This document shows positions 25,182 to 34,554 of a stretch of 64,000 nt of DNA, in pieces. The translations under genes were made by a program, and so were the position numbers. The notes under the pieces were generated by a model that worked only from the letters and a program-made list of their open reading frames with translations, was not told the origin of the DNA and ran no database searches. Origin of the DNA: CALZJC01 sp963781065 (GTDB taxonomy: Bacteria; Acidobacteriota; Thermoanaerobaculia; Multivoradales; JAHEKO01); the NCBI GenBank assembly GCA_963781065.1, contig CAWAET010000003.1, positions 124,001 through 188,000 of the forward strand, in the 5' to 3' direction. Positions within the stretch are counted from its first letter, which is position 1. Every line of letters starts with the position of its first letter.

Positions 25182-27106
25182 AGCTGCGCCGGCTCTTCCT
25201 GCTCGCCGTCGGCTGCTTCGTGCTGTCCGGCTTTGTCGTGCGGCTGTGGCTGCTGCAGGTCGAGCGCCACGAGGAGTTCCGCCGCCTCGCCGCCCAGCAG
25301 CAGCTGCGCACGGTGGAGCTGGCGCCGCCGCGGGGCACGTTGTACGACGCTCGCGGCCGCAAGCTGGCGGTGTCGCTGGAGGTCGAATCGGTCTACGCCA
25401 CGCCGGCCGAGGTCGGCGATCCCGCCGCCGCCGCCGCCGCCCTGGCGCGGCTGACCGGGCAGCAGCGCGCCGCCCTCCAGAGCCGGTTGGCGGCGAAACG
25501 GCCGTTTGTCTGGGTAGCGCGGCAGCTCGATCCGCCGTTGGCGGAGCGGGTGCGCGAGCTCGCCGTGCCGGGCGTCGCCTTTGTGCGCGAGTACCGCCGC
25601 TACTACCCGCAAGTCGAGACCGCCGCCCAGGTCATCGGGTTCGCCGGTCGTGACCACACCGGGCTCGAGGGCCTCGAGCAGGGCTACGAGCAGGTGATGT
25701 CGGGGGCGGCGGCCAAGCGGATCGTGCTGCGCGACGCCAACGCCGGCATCGTGCTCTCGCCGCGTCTGTCGCTGGCCGATCCCGAGCCTGGCCGGGACGT
25801 CCACCTGACGCTCGACTCGCACATCCAGTACCTGCTCCAGCGCGAGCTCGCGGCGGCGGTAGAGCGCCACCGGGCGACGCGGGCGATGGGGGTGATCCTG
25901 GACCCGCGCAGCGGCGCCGTCCTGGCCATGGCCACGGTGCCCTCGTTCGACCCCAACAGCTTCCAGGAGGCGAGCAGCGAGCGGTGGAAGAACCGCGCCG
26001 TGACCGACGTCTTCGAGCCGGGCTCCACCTTCAAGGTGGTGACTGCGGCGGCGGCGCTCGAGGCGAACCTGCTCGATCCCAGCGACACCATCGACTGCGG
26101 CAGGGGCGGCATCACCCTGGATGGGGTGCTGATCAAGGACCACCACCCGTTCGACCTGCTCACCTTCCGCGAGGTGATCGCCAAGTCGAGCAACGTCGGC
26201 GCGATCAAGGTGGGGCTCAGGGTCGGACGCCAGGCGCTGTTCGAGCAGATCAGCCGCTTCGGTTTCGGCCGCCCCACCGGGGTCGACCTGCCGGGCGAGG
26301 AGCGCGGTCTGGTGCGGTCGCTCGACAGCTGGCAGCTGCGCGACCCGGCCTACATCTCGTTCGGCCAGGGCATCTCGGTGACCGCGCTGCAGCTGACCAA
26401 CGCCTTCGCCGCCATCGCCAACGGCGGCACCCTCTACCGGCCGTACATCGTCGCCGGCATCGGCCGCGACGGCGTGGTCGAGCCGGTGGCCTCGCGGCCG
26501 GAGGTGATCGGTTCGCCGATCGGGCGCGCCACCGCCCGCACCCTGGAGCGGATGCTCGAGGCGGTGGTCGAGGAGGGCACCGGCGGCAAGGCCGCGGTGC
26601 CCGGCTACCGCGTGGCCGGCAAGACCGGCACGGCGCAGAAGCCGGTGCCGGGCGGCTACTCGCCGGACAAGCACCTGGCCAGCTTCGTCGGCTTCGTGCC
26701 GGCGCGCGACCCCGCCATGGTGGCCCTGATCGCGGTGGACGAGCCGATCGGCCAGTTCCACGGCGGCGACGTGGCGGCGCCGATCTTCGCCGCGGTGGCG
26801 CGCGAGGTGCTGTCGTATCTCGGCGTTCCCGCGGATCAGCCGCTGGCGGCTCCCGAATCGCCGATCGCACCGCCGCTCGTCGCCCAGCGGCGGACGGCGC
26901 CGCCGCCGGCGGCCGCCGGCACCGTCCCGGACCTGCGTGGCTTGAGCGCCCGCCAGGCCTTGACCCTGGCCGCCGCCGCCGGGCTCGCGCCCGATCTGCA
27001 CGGCAGCGGCTTCGTTGCCCGGCAGAGCCCGCCGCCCGGAGCGACGCTCGGCGCCGCGCCGGCGACGGTGCAGCTCTGGCTGGGCGATGCGGCCGGTACC
27101 GACTGA
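25178..27106 (+). CDS. ftsI: Septal peptidoglycan transpeptidase FtsI (PBP3 type) with C-terminal PASTA domain
   Basis: 642 aa. N-terminal transmembrane helix (about 5-25), PBP dimer domain (about 50-215), transpeptidase domain (about 235-555) and a PASTA domain (about 575-640, VPDLRGLSARQALTLAAAAGL). The active-site triad is present: STFK with Ser283, SSN at 337 and KTGTAQ at 482. It cross-links septal peptidoglycan with FtsW. A PASTA domain is common in Gram-positive division PBPs and several deep Gram-negative phyla but absent from E. coli FtsI. The TTG start overlaps the ftsL stop (TTGA) with GGAG upstream. Confidence 0.95.
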   Translation: MKLRRLFLLAVGCFVLSGFVVRLWLLQVERHEEFRRLAAQQQLRTVELAPPRGTLYDARGRKLAVSLEVESVYATPAEVGDPAAAAAALARLTGQQRAALQSRLAAKRPFVWVARQLDPPLAERVRELAVPGVAFVREYRRYYPQVETAAQVIGFAGRDHTGLEGLEQGYEQVMSGAAAKRIVLRDANAGIVLSPRLSLADPEPGRDVHLTLDSHIQYLLQRELAAAVERHRATRAMGVILDPRSGAVLAMATVPSFDPNSFQEASSERWKNRAVTDVFEPGSTFKVVTAAAALEANLLDPSDTIDCGRGGITLDGVLIKDHHPFDLLTFREVIAKSSNVGAIKVGLRVGRQALFEQISRFGFGRPTGVDLPGEERGLVRSLDSWQLRDPAYISFGQGISVTALQLTNAFAAIANGGTLYRPYIVAGIGRDGVVEPVASRPEVIGSPIGRATARTLERMLEAVVEEGTGGKAAVPGYRVAGKTGTAQKPVPGGYSPDKHLASFVGFVPARDPAMVALIAVDEPIGQFHGGDVAAPIFAAVAREVLSYLGVPADQPLAAPESPIAPPLVAQRRTAPPPAAAGTVPDLRGLSARQALTLAAAAGLAPDLHGSGFVARQSPPPGATLGAAPATVQLWLGDAAGTD

Positions 27107-27107
27107 C

Positions 27108-28572
27108 GTGAGATTGGACGCCTTGATCGCAAACCTCAATCTGCCCGCCCCGGCCGACGCGGGCCTCGAAGTCGCCGGCGTGCGCCACGATTCGCGCCGG
27201 GTCGAGCCCGGCGACCTGTTTGTCGCCGTGCCCGGTGAGCGGTTCAACGGCCGCGACTTCATCGCCGATGCGGTGCGCCGCGGAGCGGCGGCGGTGGTCG
27301 GGTGCGGCGCCGCGCCGGCCGGCCTGTCGGTGCCCTGGATCGAGGCCGACGACCCGCGCGCGCTGCTCGGGCCGCTGTCGGCCGAGGTCTACGGCCACCC
27401 CGACCGCGAGCTGGTGATGGCCGGGGTCACCGGCACCAACGGCAAGACCACCGTGGTGCATCTGCTGGCGGCGATGCTGACGGCGGCGGGCCGGCCGGCC
27501 GGGCTGCTGGGCACGCTGGGCTATCGCTTCGGCGACAGCTTCGAGCCCGGCGAGCGCACCACCCCCGAGGCCGCGGATCTGTTCCGCCTGCTTGCGGCAG
27601 TGGCGCGGCCATGGGGCGGAGGCGGCTGCGATGGAGGTCTCGTCGCACGGCCTGGCGCTGGGCCGGGTGACGGGCGCCGCCTTCGACCTGGCGCTGTTCA
27701 CCAACCTCAGCCGCGACCACCTCGACTTCCACCACGACATGGAGAGCTACTTCGCCGCCAAGCGGCAGCTGTTCTCGATGCTCAAGCCCGGCGGCAGGGC
27801 GGTGGTCAACGTGGGCGACGAGCACGGCCGGCGGTTGGCCGCCGAGCTGCCCGGGGTGCTGACGTTCGGCCCCGGCGGCGCGGTGGACGCGGTGGGCGTC
27901 GAGCTCGGCATCAACGGCATCCGGGCGCGCGTCATCACCCCGGTGGGCGAGATCGACCTGCGCTCGCCGCTGCTCGGCGGCTTCAACCTCGACAACCTGC
28001 TGGCGGCGGTGGCCGGCGCGGTGGCTCTCGACCTGCCGCTTTCGGCGGTTGTCGAGGCGGCGGCGGCGACCGCGCCGCTGCCCGGCCGGCTCGAGCCGGT
28101 GACTCTCGGCCCGCCCTTTCCGGTGCTGGTCGACTTCGCCCACACCCCGGACGGCCTGGCCACCGTGGTCGAGGCGCTCGCCGCGCTCGGCGCCGAACGG
28201 CGGATCGTGGTCTTTGGCTGCGGCGGCGACCGCGACCGCGGCAAGCGGGCGCCGATGGGCGAGGCCGCCGGCGCCGCCGAGCTGCCGATCCTGACGACCG
28301 ACAACCCGCGCAGCGAGGACCCGCTGGAGATCATCGCCGAGGTCGAGCGGGGGCTGCGCGCCTCGGGCAACCGCGAGTACCGCATCGTGCCCGACCGGCG
28401 CGAGGCGATCCGCCGGGCGCTGGCGGTGGCCGACGAGCGCTCGGTGGTGCTGCTCGCCGGCAAGGGCCACGAGTCGGTGCAGATCGTCGGCGACCGGCGG
28501 CTGCCGTTCTCCGACCACGAGGTGGCGCGCGACGCGCTGGAGGAGAGGTTTGGCTCAGGGTCGGGCGGATGA
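27108..28572 (+). CDS. murE: UDP-MurNAc-tripeptide synthetase MurE (interrupted by a one-base insertion near 27604-27609)
   Basis: Adds the third residue of the stem peptide. The joined product is about 487 aa. Seen: N-terminal domain with HDSRRVEPGDLFVAV, ATP loop GVTGTNGKTT (about 106-115), MEVSSHGLALGRV, NLSRDHLDFH, HTPDGL and the DNPR motif that marks meso-diaminopimelate specificity. Frame one breaks after LFRLLAAVA; the second frame resumes at HGAEAAAMEVSSHG. The span of 1465 bases is 3n+1, so one extra base (a C in the GGCGCGGCC run) explains it. GTG start one base after the ftsI stop. Confidence 0.93.
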
Positions 28573-29932
28573 GGCGGCGAGCGTCATGGAGGGTCGGGTG
28601 ATCTCCGGCGATCCGGCGACCCAGTGGTGCGGCGCGGCGCTCGACTCGCGACGCCTGGCGGGCGGCGAGCTGTTCTTCGCCCTGCCCGGCGCGCGGGTCG
28701 ACGGCCACCGCTTTGTCGCCGGCGCGCTGGCGGCGGGGGCTGCCGCGGCGGTCGTGGCCCGGCCGGTCGAGGTGCCGGCTACGGCCACCCTGATCCAGGT
28801 CGACGACACCCTGGCGGCGCTGCACCGGCTGACGCGGGCGGTCCGCACCCGCATGCCGCGGCGGCTGGTGGGCATCACCGGGTCGATCGGCAAGACGACC
28901 ACCAAGGAGCTGCTGGCGGCGATGCTCTCCAGCCGCTACCGGGTGGCGGCCACGCCGGGCAACCTGAACAACCTCTACGGCTTTCCCCTGGCGCTGCTCG
29001 GCATCCCCGAGGAGACCGAGTGGATGGTGGCCGAGATGGGGATGTCGACGCCGGGCGAGCTCGGCGGCGTCAGCCGGCTGGGCCGCCCCGACGTGGCGGT
29101 CTTCACCAACGTGCGGCCGGCCCACCTGGTGAACTTCGGCTCGCTCGAGGCGATCGCCGCCGCCAAGGCCGAGCTGCTCGAGGGCCTCGCCGAGGGCGGC
29201 CTGGTGGTGGCCAACCGCGACGATCCGCGGGTGGTCGACATCGCCGGGCGGCACGACGGGCCGGTGGCGTGGTTCGCGGTCGACCGCGAGGCCGATTACC
29301 GGGCGATCGATCCCCGGCCCGAGGCCGACGGCGCCAGCACCAACTTCAGGCTGCGAGCCGGTGACGACGAGGTCGCCGTGCGCCTGGCCCTGCACGGCCT
29401 CTACAACGTCGAGAACTTCCTCGCCGCCGCCGCCTGCGCCCACCGCCTCGGCATCGGGCTCGACGAGATCGCCGCCGCCGCCGCCGCCACCCGGCCGGCG
29501 CCGATGCGCGGCGTGCTGCACCGGCTGCCCAGTGGCGCGCGGCTGATCGACGACACCTACAACTCGAGCCCGGTAGCCCTCGCCCGCGCCCTCGACAGCG
29601 CCCGGCGGATCGCCGCCGAGCGGCACTGGGCGGTCCTCGGGGAGATGCTCGAGCTGGGCGACGGCGCGCCGGAGCTGCACCGCCGAGCCGGGCGCGAGGC
29701 GGCGCGGCTCGGCTTCTCGCCGATCCTGGCGGTCGGCGAGCTGGCGCGGGAGATCGTCCGCGGGGCGAGCGAGGAGGGTGCCGAGGCCGCCTGGTTCGCC
29801 GATGCGGCGGCGGCGGCCGGGGCGGCCGTGGGGCGGCTTCGCGACGGCGACCTTCTGCTGGTCAAGGGGTCGCGCGGTGTCGGTCTCGACCGGCTGGTGG
29901 CCGCCATCGTCGATCGCGGGGGATCGGACTGA
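28550..29932 (+). CDS. murF: UDP-MurNAc-pentapeptide synthetase MurF
   Basis: 460 aa; adds D-Ala-D-Ala to the UDP-MurNAc-tripeptide. Seen: ALDSRRLAGGELFFALPG in the N-terminal domain, ATP loop GITGSIGKTTTKELLA (about 106-121), TPGNLNNLYGFPLALL, EMGMSTPGEL, and DDTYNSSPVALARALD near the C-terminal domain. TTG at 28550 is chosen because GGAGGAGAGG stands 2-11 bases upstream; it overlaps the end of murE by 23 bases. An internal ATG at codon 13 is an alternative. The TGA overlaps the mraY start. Confidence 0.96.
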   Translation: MAQGRADEAASVMEGRVISGDPATQWCGAALDSRRLAGGELFFALPGARVDGHRFVAGALAAGAAAAVVARPVEVPATATLIQVDDTLAALHRLTRAVRTRMPRRLVGITGSIGKTTTKELLAAMLSSRYRVAATPGNLNNLYGFPLALLGIPEETEWMVAEMGMSTPGELGGVSRLGRPDVAVFTNVRPAHLVNFGSLEAIAAAKAELLEGLAEGGLVVANRDDPRVVDIAGRHDGPVAWFAVDREADYRAIDPRPEADGASTNFRLRAGDDEVAVRLALHGLYNVENFLAAAACAHRLGIGLDEIAAAAAATRPAPMRGVLHRLPSGARLIDDTYNSSPVALARALDSARRIAAERHWAVLGEMLELGDGAPELHRRAGREAARLGFSPILAVGELAREIVRGASEEGAEAAWFADAAAAAGAAVGRLRDGDLLLVKGSRGVGLDRLVAAIVDRGGSD

Positions 29933-31017
29933 TGCTGTTCCACCTGCTCTATCCGCTGAGTGAGCGGTTCGCGGTCTTCAACGTCTTCCGCTACCTGACC
30001 TTCCGCACCGCGATCGCCGTGCTCACCGCGTTTCTCCTGGCCGTGCTGTTGGCGCCGTGGTTCATCCGCCAGCTGAAGCGGCGCTCGGTCGGTCAGAGCA
30101 TCCGCGACGTCGGCCCCGAGGCCCACCACGGCAAGGCCGGCACGCCGACCATGGGCGGGCTGCTGATCATCTTCGCGGTGGTGGTGCCGACGCTGCTGTG
30201 GGCCGATCTGAGCAACCCCTACGTCTGGCTGGCGGTCGGCGTGATGGTCGCCTTCGGCGCCATCGGCTTCGCCGACGACTTCCTGATGCTGCGACGGGGC
30301 AAGAACAAGGGCCTGAGCGCCCGCGCCAAGATGCTGCTGACGGTGGTGGTCGGGGTGGCCGCCGGCGCCGCCGTCCTGTCGCTGCCGGCGCCCTACGACT
30401 TCCAGCCGACCGTGGCGCTGCCGTTCTTCAAGAACGCCGTCTACTCGCTGGGCATCCTCTACCTGCCGTTTGTCGCCCTGGTCCTGGTCAGCACCTCGCA
30501 CGCGGTCAACCTGACCGACGGGCTGGACGGGCTGGCGATCGGCGCCACCCTGATTGCCGCCGGTACCTACGCCGTCTTCACCTATGTCGCCGGCAACTCG
30601 ATCGTGGCCGGCTATCTGCAGGTGCCCTACGTGCGCGGCGTCGGCGAGGCGGCGATCTTCTGCGGCGCCCTGGTCGGCGCCAGCCTCGGCTTCCTCTGGT
30701 ACAACGCCCACCCGGCCGAGATGTTCATGGGCGACGTCGGCTCGCTTGCCATCGGCGGCTCGATCGGCATGGTGGCGGTGATGTCCAAGCACGAGGTCGA
30801 GCTGGTCATCGTCGGCGGGCTGTTCGTCATCGAGGTCCTGTCGGTGATCGTCCAGGTCGCCTCGTTCAAACTGACCGGCAAACGCGTGCTCCGCATGGCG
30901 CCGATCCACCATCACTTCGAGCTGTCGGGCTGGCCCGAGCCGAAGGTCATCGTCCGCTTCTGGATCGCCGCGATCCTCTTCGCCCTGCTCAGCCTGTCGA
31001 CCCTGAAACTGCGATGA
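29932..31017 (+). CDS. mraY: Phospho-MurNAc-pentapeptide transferase MraY
   Basis: 361-aa membrane enzyme with ten predicted helices that makes lipid I on undecaprenyl phosphate. Signature residues: HHGKAGTPTMGG after helix one, GFADDFLM (Asp pair), NLTDGLDGLAIG, FMGDVGSLAIGG and the HHHFEL loop near the C-terminus. The start overlaps the murF stop (ATGA), and its own stop overlaps the murD start. Length is normal. Confidence 0.97.
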   Translation: MLFHLLYPLSERFAVFNVFRYLTFRTAIAVLTAFLLAVLLAPWFIRQLKRRSVGQSIRDVGPEAHHGKAGTPTMGGLLIIFAVVVPTLLWADLSNPYVWLAVGVMVAFGAIGFADDFLMLRRGKNKGLSARAKMLLTVVVGVAAGAAVLSLPAPYDFQPTVALPFFKNAVYSLGILYLPFVALVLVSTSHAVNLTDGLDGLAIGATLIAAGTYAVFTYVAGNSIVAGYLQVPYVRGVGEAAIFCGALVGASLGFLWYNAHPAEMFMGDVGSLAIGGSIGMVAVMSKHEVELVIVGGLFVIEVLSVIVQVASFKLTGKRVLRMAPIHHHFELSGWPEPKVIVRFWIAAILFALLSLSTLKLR

Positions 31018-32394
31018 GCGCGACCGGGACAATGATGCCGTGGCGGCGGGCGCTGGTCTACGGGCTGGGCCTGTCGGGCCGCGCCGCGACCCGTCTGCTG
31101 CGGGCGCGCGGCGTCGCGGTGGTGGCGGCCGACCGCCGCGGTCCGGACGATCTGGAGCTGGCGGGGCTCGCCGCCGACCCGGGGGTCGAGCTGGCCCTGG
31201 GCGCCGAGCCCGACACGGCTGCCGGCGGACGTCGATCTGCTGGTTCTCAGCCCCGGCGTACCGCTCGACCGGCCGCTGGTCGCCGCCGCGCGCCGCCGCC
31301 GGCTGCCGATCGTGGCCGAGGTGGAGCTGGCCTTCCGCTGCCTCGACGGCGCCGGCCCCGTCGTGGGTATCACCGGCTCGAACGGCAAGAGCACCACCAC
31401 CGCCCTGACCGGCGCCCTGCTCGAGGCCTGCGGCTACGCCGTCGAGGTCTGCGGCAACATCGGCCGGCCGCTGTCCGACTGCGTCGCCGGCGCGCCGGGC
31501 CGCTGCTTCGTCACCGAGCTGTCGAGCTTCCAGCTCGAGACCGTCGACCGGTTCCGGCCGCGGGCCGCGGCGCTGCTCAACCTGAGCGCCGACCACCTCG
31601 ACCGTCACGCCGATCTCGGCCTCTACGCCGCCGCCAAGCGCTGCCTGTTCGCCCGCCAGACGGCCGCCGACGTAGCGGTGCTCAACGCCGACGACCCGGC
31701 GGTGGCGGAGGTGGCGCTGGCCGCCCGGCGGCGCTGGTTCTCGCGCCGCGGACCGGTGGCCGACGGCTGCTATCTGGACGGCGACCGGGTCGTCGAGGTG
31801 GCGCCGGGGCGCCGGCCGGCCGAGCTGTTCCGGCGCCGCGACCTGCCGCTCGACGGCGAGCACAATCTCGAGAACGCCATGGCGGCGGCCCTGCTGGCCC
31901 GCGCCGCCGGCGCGCCGGCGGAGCGGTTCCGCGCCGGCCTGGCCGGCTTCCGCGGTCTGCCGCACCGGCTGGAGAAGGTGGCGACGATCGACGGCGTCGC
32001 CTGGTACAACGACTCCAAGGCGACCAACCTGAGCGCCGCCGCCCGCTCGCTCGAGGGGTTCGCCGACGGTTCGGTCCACCTGATCCTGGGCGGCCGTCAC
32101 AAGGGCGCCGACCCGCGGCGGATCGCCGCGCCGGTGCGCCGCAAGGCGGCCCGGCTCTACCTGATCGGCGAGGCCGCGGAGCTGTTCCGCGACGCCCTGG
32201 GCGGCGAGCGGCCCTACGAGATGAGCGGCGACCTGGCGACCGCCATGGCGGCGGCCGGCGCCGCCGCGCGGCCCGGCCAGGCGGTGGTGCTGTCGCCGGC
32301 CTGCTCCAGCTTCGACCAGTACGAGAACTTCGAACGGCGCGGCGACGAGTTCCGCCGTCTCGCTCAGGCACGGCTCGGGGGCGGCGATGGCTAA
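31014..32394 (+). CDS. murD: UDP-MurNAc-L-alanine:D-glutamate ligase MurD (interrupted by a one-base insertion near 31217)
   Basis: Adds D-Glu to UDP-MurNAc-L-Ala. The joined product is about 459 aa. The N-terminal domain (VYGLGLSGRAATRLL) is in the first frame up to LALGAEPDT; the rest (LPADVDLLVLSPGVPLD, ATP loop GITGSNGKSTTTAL, NLSADHLDRH, WYNDSKATN, LILGGRHKG) is in the second. The span of 1381 bases is 3n+1; one surplus G in GACACGGCTGCC fixes it. ATG at 31014 overlaps the mraY stop, and the end overlaps ftsW by 8 bases. Confidence 0.93.
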
Positions 32395-33467
32395 GAAGCT
32401 GGCCTACGACAAGCTGCTGTTCTCGACCGTCATCGCGTTGACCGCGTTCGGTCTGATCATGGTCTATTCGGCGAGCGTGGTGCAGAGCCGCGACGGCGGG
32501 GTCAACCACTTCCTGGTCAAGCAGAGCCTGGCGGCCGCGCTGGGTCTGGCGGCGATGCTGGCGGCGATGCACGTCGATCTGCGCTGGCTGCGCCGGCCGG
32601 CGGTGATCTACGCCGGCATGCTGGGAATCTTCGCCCTGCTGCTGGCCACCTTGCTCGGCCCGGAGTGGAACGGCGTCAACCGCTGGCTGTTCATCGCCGG
32701 CGTCTCGGTGCAGCCGTCCGAGCTGGCCAAGCTGGCGGTGGCGGTCTTCGTCGCCTACCAGATCCACCGCCAGACCGAGCGCGAGGGAGACAACGCCCTG
32801 CTGCTGCCCTGCGGCATGGTGCTGGCGGCGATCGTCGGCCTGATCCTGCTGCAGCCCGACCTCGGCACCGCGGCGCTGATCTGCGCCGTCGCCCTGCTGA
32901 TGCTCTTCCTGTCGGGGGTGCGCAAGCGGTTCTTCGCCAGCGGCGCCATGGCGCTGGTGCCGCTGCTGGCGGCGGTCATCCTGAGCGTCGACTACCAGCG
33001 CGAGCGGCTGATGGCCTTTCTCGACCCGGGGCTCGAGCCGATGGGCATGAACTGGCAGGCCAACCAGTCGCTGATCGCCGTCGGCTCGGGCGGTCTGAGC
33101 GGCGTGGGCCTCGCCCAGGGAGTGCAGAAGCTGCACTTCCTGCCCTACCCGCACTCCGACTTCATCTACGCCGTGATCGCCGAGGAGCTCGGCTTTCTCG
33201 GCGCGGTGGCGGTCCTCGCGGTGTTTGCCCTGCTGGTCTGGCGCGGCGCCGTCGCCGGCGCCCGGCGCCAACGAGACCTTCGGCCGCTATCTGGCCTGGG
33301 GGCTGACCGGGCTGGTGGCGCTGCAGGCCTCGCTCCACGTCGGGGTGGTGCTCAAGCTGCTGCCGACCAAGGGAATCCCGCTGCCGTTCATCTCCTTCGG
33401 CGGCTCTTCGCTGGTGGTCTGCCTGATCGCCGCCGGCCTTATCCTCAACGTCTCGCAACACGGATGA
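32387..33467 (+). CDS. ftsW: Septal peptidoglycan polymerase FtsW (interrupted by a one-base insertion near 33263)
   Basis: SEDS-family glycosyltransferase, about 359 aa joined, with about ten membrane helices. Seen: YSASVVQS after helix one, NGVNRWLFIAGVSVQPSELAK (conserved SEDS loop), LLQPDLGTA, the periplasmic loop with WQANQSLIAVGSGG, LPYPHSDFIYAVIAEELGF and PLPFISFGGSSL. The last 65 residues are in another frame: frame one ends VWRGAVAGAR and frame two resumes at ANETFGRYLAWGL. The span of 1081 bases is 3n+1, consistent with a single extra G in CCCGGCGCC. It acts with FtsI, encoded upstream. Confidence 0.93.
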
Positions 33468-33471
33468 TCCG

Positions 33472-34554
33472 GTGTCGAGCCAGAAGCCTCATCTCCTCAT
33501 CGCCGGCGGCGGCAGCGGCGGGCATGTCTTTCCCGGTCTGGCGGTGGCGGACGAGATGGCCGCGCGGGGGTGGCGGGTGAGCTGGGTAGGCCGGCCCGAG
33601 GGCATGGAACGGGAGCTGGTGACGACGCGCGGCCTGGCCTATCGCGGCCTGGCGGCGCGGCCGCTGGTCGGCCACGGCCCGCTCGCCCGGCTGGCCGCGG
33701 TCGCCACCCTGGGCCGCTCGGCGCTGACGGCGCGGCGGCTGGTGCGGCGCGAGGGGGCCCGGGTAGTGCTCGGCACCGGCGGCTACGTCTCGGCGCCGGC
33801 CGTCGTCGGCGCGCGGCTGGCCGGCCGGCCGGCGGTCCTGCTCGAGCCCAACGCGGTTGCCGGCGCCGCCAACCGCCTGCTGTCGCGCTTCACCACCGCG
33901 GCGGCGGTGGCCTGGCCGGAGAGCGCCGCCGGGCTGCGCTGCCCCGCCCGGGTGACCGGCGTGCCGATTCGCCGGGGCGTCGCCGGCCTGGCCGCGGTGG
34001 CGCCGGCGGAGCCGCGGCGGGTGCTGATCCTCGGCGGCAGCCAGGGGGCGGCGGAGATCAACCGGATCGTGCCGCCGGCGCTCGCCCGCTTGGCGGCGGG
34101 CGGCCTGGCGCTGGCGGTGCGCCACCAGACCGGCGCCGCCCACCTCGAATCGGCCCGCCAGGGCTGGGCCGGGCTCGGCCGGGACGGCCTCGCGCTGGAG
34201 CTGGTGGCGTTTGTCGACGACGTCGCCGCCGCCCTGGGCGAGGCCGACCTGGTGATCTCGCGCGCCGGCGCCATCACCCTGGCCGAGCTGGCCGCCGCGG
34301 GCCGGCCGTCGCTGCTCATCCCCTATGGCTTTGCCGGCGGCCACCAGGCGGACAACGCGGCGCGGCTGGCGGCCGGCGGCGGGGCCCGGGTCCTGGGCGG
34401 CGAGGAGTGCAGCGTCGACGGCTGCGCCGCCGCGCTCGCCGACCTGCTGACGGACGCTGAGACGTTGCGGGCGATGGGCCGGGCGCTCGGCCGGCTGGCG
34501 CGGCCGGCGGCGGCGAGCGCCGTGGCCGACCTGCTCGAAGAGGTGACCGGTTAG
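33472..34554 (+). CDS. murG: UDP-GlcNAc:lipid I transferase MurG
   Basis: 360-aa GT-B glycosyltransferase that makes lipid II at the inner face of the membrane. Seen: N-terminal GGGSGGHVFPGLAVA, VLGTGGYVSAPAV, the second-domain LILGGSQGAAEIN, and the donor-binding RAGAITLAELAAAGRPSLLIPY. GTG start 4 bases after the ftsW stop. The murC ATG follows immediately after its TAG. Confidence 0.96.
   Translation: MSSQKPHLLIAGGGSGGHVFPGLAVADEMAARGWRVSWVGRPEGMERELVTTRGLAYRGLAARPLVGHGPLARLAAVATLGRSALTARRLVRREGARVVLGTGGYVSAPAVVGARLAGRPAVLLEPNAVAGAANRLLSRFTTAAAVAWPESAAGLRCPARVTGVPIRRGVAGLAAVAPAEPRRVLILGGSQGAAEINRIVPPALARLAAGGLALAVRHQTGAAHLESARQGWAGLGRDGLALELVAFVDDVAAALGEADLVISRAGAITLAELAAAGRPSLLIPYGFAGGHQADNAARLAAGGGARVLGGEECSVDGCAAALADLLTDAETLRAMGRALGRLARPAAASAVADLLEEVTG

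Noticed and set aside
26250..34319. Frame breaks in murE, murD and ftsW read as real gene loss
   Set aside because: The genes are essential and each differs by exactly one inserted base with full-length homology on both sides; sequencing error is far likelier.
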